A DNA stretch of 64,000 nt from Deltaproteobacteria bacterium (GTDB lineage: Bacteria; Myxococcota_A; UBA9160; JAJDAL01), in NCBI GenBank assembly GCA_029261875.1, contig JAJDAL010000028.1, forward strand, positions 44,967-108,966. The letters are read 5' to 3'. Made by a program: the position numbers and the translations under genes. Positions 59,425 to 64,000 of this stretch are shown one piece after another (within the stretch, counting starts at the first letter, position 1; each line of letters starts with the position of its first letter). The notes under the pieces are model-generated. The model was not told the origin of the DNA. It searched no databases and saw only the letters and a program-made list of their open reading frames with translations.

Positions 59425-60872
59425 GCTTTTCGACCCTTGGCGTGATCGCCCTGGGGATCTACATCGGCGGCCTCGTCGTAATGGCGGTGTTCGCGCGCCG
59501 CGCCCGGGTCGACCTGGGTCCCGCAGATCATTTCCTGGCGGGTCGTGGGCTCGGGGCGTTCGTCTTGTTCCTCACCCTCTACGCTACGGCATACAGTGGG
59601 AATTCCCTCCTGGGATATCCCGGCGAAGCCTATCGGCGGGGCTACTCGTTCATCATGGCCACGGGATTCATGATGTCCATCATCGTGGTTTTTCACGCAT
59701 TGGTTCCGCGTTTGCGGCCGGTTGCAATCACGCACGGTTTCGTGACGCCGGGGGATTGGGTGCGCCACCGCTTTGGCGCGGAGCCGGCTTCGGATCGAGT
59801 CGCGACGGCGGTCTCGATCCTGATGGCGATCGCGCTCGCGAACTTCCTGTTCGCCCAATTGGTCGCCATGGGGATCGTCGTCGGTCACGTGACCGACCAT
59901 GCGATTCCCGAATGGGCGGGTGTGATCGGACTCGCGGGTTTCATCCTCTTCTACGAAACCTTCGGCGGGATGCGGGCGGTGGCGTGGACCGATGCGGTCC
60001 AGGGGATCCTGATGCTCGTGGGGTTGGCATTTCTGTTGAGCTGGTTGTTGGGGGAATCCGGCGGGCTATCGGGCATCACCGCGGAACTCGCGCGCGTGCG
60101 ACCGGAAGCCCTCGCGGTTCCCGACGCCCGGGAATGCGCGAATTGGGCCAGCACCGTCGCGCTCCTGGGGCTCGCCAGCGTCGTGTATCCCCAGGCCATC
60201 CAGCGGGTCTACGCCGCGCGCAGCGGGGCCTCGCTCAAGCGAGCCCTGTCGCTGATGTCCTTCATGCCCCTCACCACGACCCTGGTCGTGACCCTGATCG
60301 GGATCGCGGCGATCCCGCGCTTCGCCCATCTCGATCGATTGGGGGCCGATGCGGTCATGCCGAGCCTTTTGGCGGAGTGGGCGACCGCCGGACCCGGGGC
60401 CACGCTACTCGCCATTCTCGTCTTCGTCGGGGCCCTGGCGGCCATCATGTCGACGGCGGACTCGGTGCTGCTGTCCCTCGGGTCGATTCTGGCCATCGAT
60501 CTATTCGGGCGGTCGAACCGCGACCCGGAAACGACCCACTTCGGAAAGCGGGCCGCCATGGCGGTGATGTTCGTTGCGGTGATACTCGCGTTGGTGCCGG
60601 GACTCACGCTCTGGCGCCTGCTCGAACTCAAGATGGAATTGTTGATCCAGTGCGTACCGGCATTTCTGCTCGCCCTCCACTGGCCGGGACTGCGCGCGAG
60701 CGCCACCTTCTATGGGATCGCGGCCGGCGGTGTCGTGGCGATCGGGGGCGCTCTGGTGGGTTTCGGCCGAATCGGGGGCGTTCATATCGGCGTTTTGGGT
60801 CTCGGAGTGAATTTGTTGGTTGCGGTCGGGTGGAGCGTGATGAGCGCTCCCCCTGGGAGGAAGACAGCGTGA
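59421..60872 (+). CDS. Sodium:solute symporter (SSS family)
   Basis: 483 aa, about 13 membrane segments. SSS features: PADHFLAGRGLGAFVLFLTLYATAYSGNSLLGYPGEAYRRGYS, FYETFGGMRAVAWTDAVQGILMLVG, SVVYPQAIQRVYAARS, and AALAAIMSTADSVLLSLGSIL with the Ser/Asp of the second sodium site. Imports an organic solute with Na+; substrate unknown. Translationally coupled to the small membrane protein and to the PLP enzyme, so it may import a substrate of the PLP enzyme. Confidence 0.94.
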   Translation: MSFSTLGVIALGIYIGGLVVMAVFARRARVDLGPADHFLAGRGLGAFVLFLTLYATAYSGNSLLGYPGEAYRRGYSFIMATGFMMSIIVVFHALVPRLRPVAITHGFVTPGDWVRHRFGAEPASDRVATAVSILMAIALANFLFAQLVAMGIVVGHVTDHAIPEWAGVIGLAGFILFYETFGGMRAVAWTDAVQGILMLVGLAFLLSWLLGESGGLSGITAELARVRPEALAVPDARECANWASTVALLGLASVVYPQAIQRVYAARSGASLKRALSLMSFMPLTTTLVVTLIGIAAIPRFAHLDRLGADAVMPSLLAEWATAGPGATLLAILVFVGALAAIMSTADSVLLSLGSILAIDLFGRSNRDPETTHFGKRAAMAVMFVAVILALVPGLTLWRLLELKMELLIQCVPAFLLALHWPGLRASATFYGIAAGGVVAIGGALVGFGRIGGVHIGVLGLGVNLLVAVGWSVMSAPPGRKTA

Positions 60873-62095
60873 AATTTCCCAAAGACGGAATGGATTCGGA
60901 AGCTCTGTTCGCCGACATGCGGGAGCGGAAGAAGCAGGACGCGGATTGGGAGGGCGGTAGGACCTGGAGCCTGTTGTATCCCGCGGGCAAAGAGGTCGAC
61001 GACGTGTTGCGCAAGGCCAACGAACTCTACGTCTTCGAAAACGCCCTCAATCCGTTTCGTTTTCCGAGCCTTCGGCAGATGGAAGTCGACGTCGTCGCCA
61101 TGGCGGCGGATCTCTTGCACGGCGGTGAGGAAGCCGGCGGCTGCATGACTTCGGGGGGAACCGAAAGCATTCTGATGGGGGTGAAGTCCGCTCGCGAGCG
61201 CGCCCGTGTGGAGCGGGGTGTGACGCGACCGGAGTTGCTCGCACCGGTTTCCGCGCATCCGGCTTTTGCCAAGGCGGCCCACTACCTCGGGCTCGAGCAC
61301 AAGCAGATTCCCCTGGGGCCCGATTTGCGCGCGGATGTCGACGCGGCGGCGTCGCTCATCAACGACCAGACCGCATTGGTGGTGGGGTCGGCGCCCAACT
61401 ATCCCCACGGTGTGGTGGACCCGATTCCCGAACTCGCGGGGCTCGCCGCCGAACGCGGGATTTCGTTTCATACGGACTCGTGTCTGGGCGGTTTCCTGTT
61501 GCCCTTCTACGAGCGCCTGGGTGAACCCGTGCCGCCCTTCGATTTTCGGGTTCCCGGCGTGACGACGATGTCCGCCGACGTGCACAAATACGGCTATGCG
61601 ACCAAGGGGGCGTCGGTGATCCTGCACCGGGATGCCGAGCATCTAAAGAAGTATCAGCTCTTCATGTACGACCGCTGGCCCGGTGGGCTGTACGGCTCCT
61701 TCGCCATGGCGGGAGCGCGCCCGGCGGCGCCGATTGCCGCTGCGTGGGCGATTCTCCACTACCTGGGGGAAAGCGGATACGTGCGACTCGCCGGAGTCAT
61801 CCGCGATACGGTCAAGAAACTACGGGCGGGCATCGAGCGCGAGACCGCACTTCGGGTGTTCGGAGAGCCGGTGATGAGCGTCATGTCCTTTGGCTCCGAC
61901 ACCCTCGATATCGGTGCCGTGGGCGACGTCATGGACGACCGCGGTTGGCATCTCGATCGCCAGGACAATCCCAAGGCATTGCACATGATGGTCTCGCCCC
62001 AACACGCAAAGGTCGCGGATGCCTTTCTCGCGGACCTGCATGCGGCGGTCGCGCAACACGGGGACTCGCGCGGAGTCGAAGCGCGCTACAGCTGA
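60869..62095 (+). CDS. PLP-dependent carbon-carbon lyase/decarboxylase, sphingosine-1-phosphate-lyase-like
   Basis: 408 aa from GTG after GGGAGGAAG; the 919-aa track ORF is the symporter out of frame joined in front. Group II decarboxylase-type fold: NPFRFPSLRQMEVDVVAMAADLLHG, GCMTSGGTESILMGVKSARERAR (phosphate-binding), HTDSCLGGFLLPF and the PLP Lys in SADVHKYGYATKGASVILHRD. TSGGTESI and the HKYGYAPKG-like motif point to sphingosine-1-phosphate lyase rather than glutamate decarboxylase, but it is shorter and has no membrane helix. Substrate unproven. Confidence 0.85.
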   Translation: MKFPKDGMDSEALFADMRERKKQDADWEGGRTWSLLYPAGKEVDDVLRKANELYVFENALNPFRFPSLRQMEVDVVAMAADLLHGGEEAGGCMTSGGTESILMGVKSARERARVERGVTRPELLAPVSAHPAFAKAAHYLGLEHKQIPLGPDLRADVDAAASLINDQTALVVGSAPNYPHGVVDPIPELAGLAAERGISFHTDSCLGGFLLPFYERLGEPVPPFDFRVPGVTTMSADVHKYGYATKGASVILHRDAEHLKKYQLFMYDRWPGGLYGSFAMAGARPAAPIAAAWAILHYLGESGYVRLAGVIRDTVKKLRAGIERETALRVFGEPVMSVMSFGSDTLDIGAVGDVMDDRGWHLDRQDNPKALHMMVSPQHAKVADAFLADLHAAVAQHGDSRGVEARYS

Positions 62096-62133
62096 GGGAA
62101 ATGGGGCCAGCGTCAGCCCGGACGGCGCGCCAA

Positions 62134-62709
62134 CTAGGCGCCGACGGGGTTGGGGGTTTCGGGCAGCTCTTCGTCGACCGCGTGCCCATCGCGCTTGACG
62201 ATGCGCGCGGGGACGCCGACGACCGTCGTGCGGGGCGGAACATCGCGCATGATGATGAACGAATTGGCGCCGATCTTGACTTCGGATCCGACGCGGATCG
62301 GGCCCAGCAAGGTGGCGCCGGTTCCCACCAAGACCCGGTCGCCGAGGATCGGGTGTCGCTGGCCTCGATGATGCCCGGTTCCACCCAGCGTGACGCCGTG
62401 GAACAGCACACAGTCGGCGCCGATCTTGGCGGTCTCGCCGATCACCACCCCGGCGCCGTGGTCGATGAAGAATCCCCGCCCGATCTCCGCCCCCGGATGG
62501 ATCTCCACCCCGGTCCAGAATCGGGCGAGGGTGGACAAGAGGCGGGGTACGAGCGGCACGCGGAATCGACCTTGGAGGGCGTGGGCCACCCGGTAGGCCC
62601 AGATGGCGTGGAGGGGGGTGTGGCACATCAGGGTTTCGAGGGGGTTCTTGGCGGCGGGGTCGTTGGCCGCCACCGCGCGGAAGTCATCCCTCATTCGATC
62701 GAGCAGCAT
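62134..62709 (-). CDS. cysE: Serine O-acetyltransferase
   Basis: 191 aa from ATG 62709; the 569-aa track ORF runs antisense through the GAF-PP2C gene. N-terminal helical part (RDDFRAVAANDPAAKNPLETLMCHTPLHAIWAYRVAHAL) then left-handed beta-helix hexapeptides: EIHPGAEIGRGFFIDHGAGVVIGETAKIGADCVLFHGVTLGG, VLVGTGATLLGPIRVGSEVKIGANSFI, VVGVPARIV. Short EpsC-like form. Makes O-acetylserine for cysteine. No cysK adjacent. AGGG just before the ATG. Confidence 0.95.
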   Translation of the reverse strand: MLLDRMRDDFRAVAANDPAAKNPLETLMCHTPLHAIWAYRVAHALQGRFRVPLVPRLLSTLARFWTGVEIHPGAEIGRGFFIDHGAGVVIGETAKIGADCVLFHGVTLGGTGHHRGQRHPILGDRVLVGTGATLLGPIRVGSEVKIGANSFIIMRDVPPRTTVVGVPARIVKRDGHAVDEELPETPNPVGA

Positions 62710-62762
62710 GGGCCCTGTGAATCCTTCTTCGGGGAGGGCAACCCAACTTAGCGGAAATGAAG

Positions 62763-62768
62763 TAATTT
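62763..62768 (+). promoter_or_regulatory. Candidate -10 element before the GAF-PP2C gene
   Basis: TAATTT, 7 nt before the ATG at 62776. No Shine-Dalgarno and no clear -35. Same start spacing as the leaderless-looking genes, weak on its own. Confidence 0.25.
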
Positions 62769-62775
62769 CCACTCC

Positions 62776-64000
62776 ATGGCCGGCGAACTCGAGCTGATTG
62801 CGATGATGAACCGCAGCTTCGCGGCGACCCTCGATCTCGAGGTGACGCTGTCCGAAGCGCTGGCGAGTATCGTGGAATTGCTCGGGGCCGAGGCCGGGTC
62901 GCTCTTTCTCAGCGAGGGCGAGGAGATCGTCTGCCACGCCTGCGTGGGCGACGTTGACGTCACGGGGCTGAGGCTTCCATCCGGTGCGGGAATCGTCGGC
63001 AACACCATCGATGAAAACCGCAGTCAAATCGTACGCGACGTAAGTAAGGATCCGAATTTCCAAGCCAGCGTGGACGAGAAAACCGGATTCACCACACGCT
63101 CGATCGTTTGTGCTCCCATGAGTGTCAAAGACGAACGCATCGGCGCCATCGAATTGATCAACAAACAAAGCGGAGATGGCCTGTTCGATCAACCGGACAT
63201 CCACGCTCTCGAGGCACTCTCGTCCTCGGCGGGCCTGGCGATCCTGAACGCGCGACTCGCCCAGGGTCTCGTGGAGCAGGAACGGGTGCGGCGCGAACTC
63301 GAACTCGCCTCGGAAATCCAACGCAACCTGTTGCCCGATGCGGACGCGGCGGATTGGCTGATCCAGGGCATCAACGTACCGGCGCGGGAGGTGTCGGGCG
63401 ATTTCTACGACTACTTCCGAATCGGGGACGGTCGGGTGGCGTTCAGCGTTGGCGATGTTTCCGGCAAGGGCATGAATGCCGCGCTCCTCATGGCCAAGAC
63501 CTTGAGCGTGTACCGCTGTCTCGGAAAGACTGTCGACCAACCGGGCGAAGTCATGCGGCGCGTCAACGAAGAAGTTTGCGAGACCAGCGCCCGGGGCATG
63601 TTCGTCACGATGGTGGGGGGCGTCTTCGATCCGAAGAGCGGCATCGTGCGCCTCGCCAATGCGGGCCACGAGCCGCCGCTCCATCACACGAAAGCCGGTA
63701 AATTTGTGAGTATTCCCGCCGCCGCGCCGCCCATCGGTATCGCGAACGGCGCCGAATTTCCCGAGGTCGAGATCGATCTCGACGGGGGCTCGTTGTACGT
63801 GTTTACGGATGGCGTAACCGAGGCGCCTGGAATCGATACCCACATGCTGGGAAGCGATGGGTTCGAGAAGTTGGTGGGTCCCCTGGTTTCGCTGACCCTG
63901 GAGCAGCGCCTCGCCACGCTGGTGGCGCGCATCGCGCGCCCGCCACTGCGCGATGACCTCACCCTGTTGTGCGTCGAAGGACGAGCCCGCGAAGAGCGTG
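62776..64000 (+). CDS. GAF-domain PP2C/SpoIIE-type serine phosphatase (runs off the window)
   Basis: The frame from ATG 62776 is open to base 64000 (408 codons); it is absent from the ORF track for lack of a stop. GAF domain about 15-165 (VELLGAEAGSLFLSEGEEIVCHACVGD, CAPMSVKDERIGAIELINKQ), a linker helix (VEQERVRRELELASEIQRNLLP), then a PP2C/SpoIIE domain: VPAREVSGDFYDYF, FSVGDVSGKGMNAALLMAKTL, LANAGHEPPL, YVFTDGVTEA, RDDLTLLCVEG. RsbU-like regulator of partner-switching or other phosphoproteins; its partner should lie downstream. Only the last few residues are likely missing. Confidence 0.93.
   Translation, partial: MAGELELIAMMNRSFAATLDLEVTLSEALASIVELLGAEAGSLFLSEGEEIVCHACVGDVDVTGLRLPSGAGIVGNTIDENRSQIVRDVSKDPNFQASVDEKTGFTTRSIVCAPMSVKDERIGAIELINKQSGDGLFDQPDIHALEALSSSAGLAILNARLAQGLVEQERVRRELELASEIQRNLLPDADAADWLIQGINVPAREVSGDFYDYFRIGDGRVAFSVGDVSGKGMNAALLMAKTLSVYRCLGKTVDQPGEVMRRVNEEVCETSARGMFVTMVGGVFDPKSGIVRLANAGHEPPLHHTKAGKFVSIPAAAPPIGIANGAEFPEVEIDLDGGSLYVFTDGVTEAPGIDTHMLGSDGFEKLVGPLVSLTLEQRLATLVARIARPPLRDDLTLLCVEGRAREER

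Overview
The window is a dense, GC-rich stretch of chromosome from a Gram-negative bacterium. It contains LptD, LapA/LapB, an AmiC-type amidase, CysE, Ku/LigD, an exosortase, a c-di-GMP-I class riboswitch, IHF/HU and DUF3311- and DUF368-type membrane proteins. GTG and TTG starts and 4-nt gene overlaps are very common. This mix suggests a deltaproteobacterial-type lineage (Myxococcota/Desulfobacterota-like). That is an inference from gene content, not a phylogeny. I see no rRNA, tRNA, CRISPR array, insertion sequence, prophage or plasmid function.

Layout. 1-3433: divergent NHEJ pair, ku (cut by the window edge) and ligD. 3440-9431: secreted START protein, NYN-LOTUS RNase-like protein, DsbA-like thiol oxidoreductase with a strong terminator, lipase-maturation-factor-like membrane protein, GT-C-like membrane protein. 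9433-12573 (-): pyruvate kinase, exonuclease III and a trypsin-like protease. 12690-16027 (+): riboswitch-controlled lytic transglycosylase, then larE-ilvD. 16031-20688 (-): a five-gene run (78-aa protein, biotin-type carboxyltransferase, DUF502, M50-CBS protease, sulfotransferase). 20707-26840: sixA; GH1 glycosidase and a PilZ-cNMP protein (-); exosortase-queG (+); methyltransferase-GDPD (-). 26868-35585 (+): dcd-dtd, a small secreted protein, ccdA-tlpA, lptD, trpGDCF. 35620-36255 (-): coaE. 36366-53619 (+): pheA-hisC-tyrA-rpsA-ihfB, then lapA-lapB-mutS-amiC-glnD-xerD-cca and scpA-scpB. 53647-58432 (-): lipoprotein, rluB, CAP lipoprotein, calcium-loop-repeat lipoprotein, PopT-type transporter. 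58496-62095 (+): YedK/HMCES, a small membrane protein, a Na+/solute symporter and an S1P-lyase-like PLP enzyme. 62134-62709 (-): cysE. 62776-end (+): GAF-PP2C phosphatase, cut by the edge.

How the genes work together. Most of the window is housekeeping: aromatic amino acid synthesis (trpGDCF; pheA-hisC-tyrA, where hisC probably supplies the aromatic transaminase step), envelope assembly (lptD, lapA/B, popT-type, amidase, transglycosylase), periplasmic thiol redox (ccdA-tlpA, DsbA-like), chromosome maintenance (mutS, xerD, scpAB, ihfB, ku/ligD, yedK) and nitrogen signalling (glnD).

The least ordinary signals are regulatory. The cyclic-dinucleotide riboswitch reads A where the c-di-GMP-selective form has G (position 20 of the Vc2 aptamer), and it precedes a peptidoglycan lyase. 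About 10 kb away lies a PilZ-cNMP fusion protein. Several genes have promoter-like TTGA-N17-TAnnnT elements ending only 6-9 nt before a start codon with no Shine-Dalgarno sequence, which suggests leaderless mRNAs. The pheA operon leader has such a start, followed by a 5-codon ORF and a perfect palindrome. No wholly new multi-gene system can be claimed from sequence alone.
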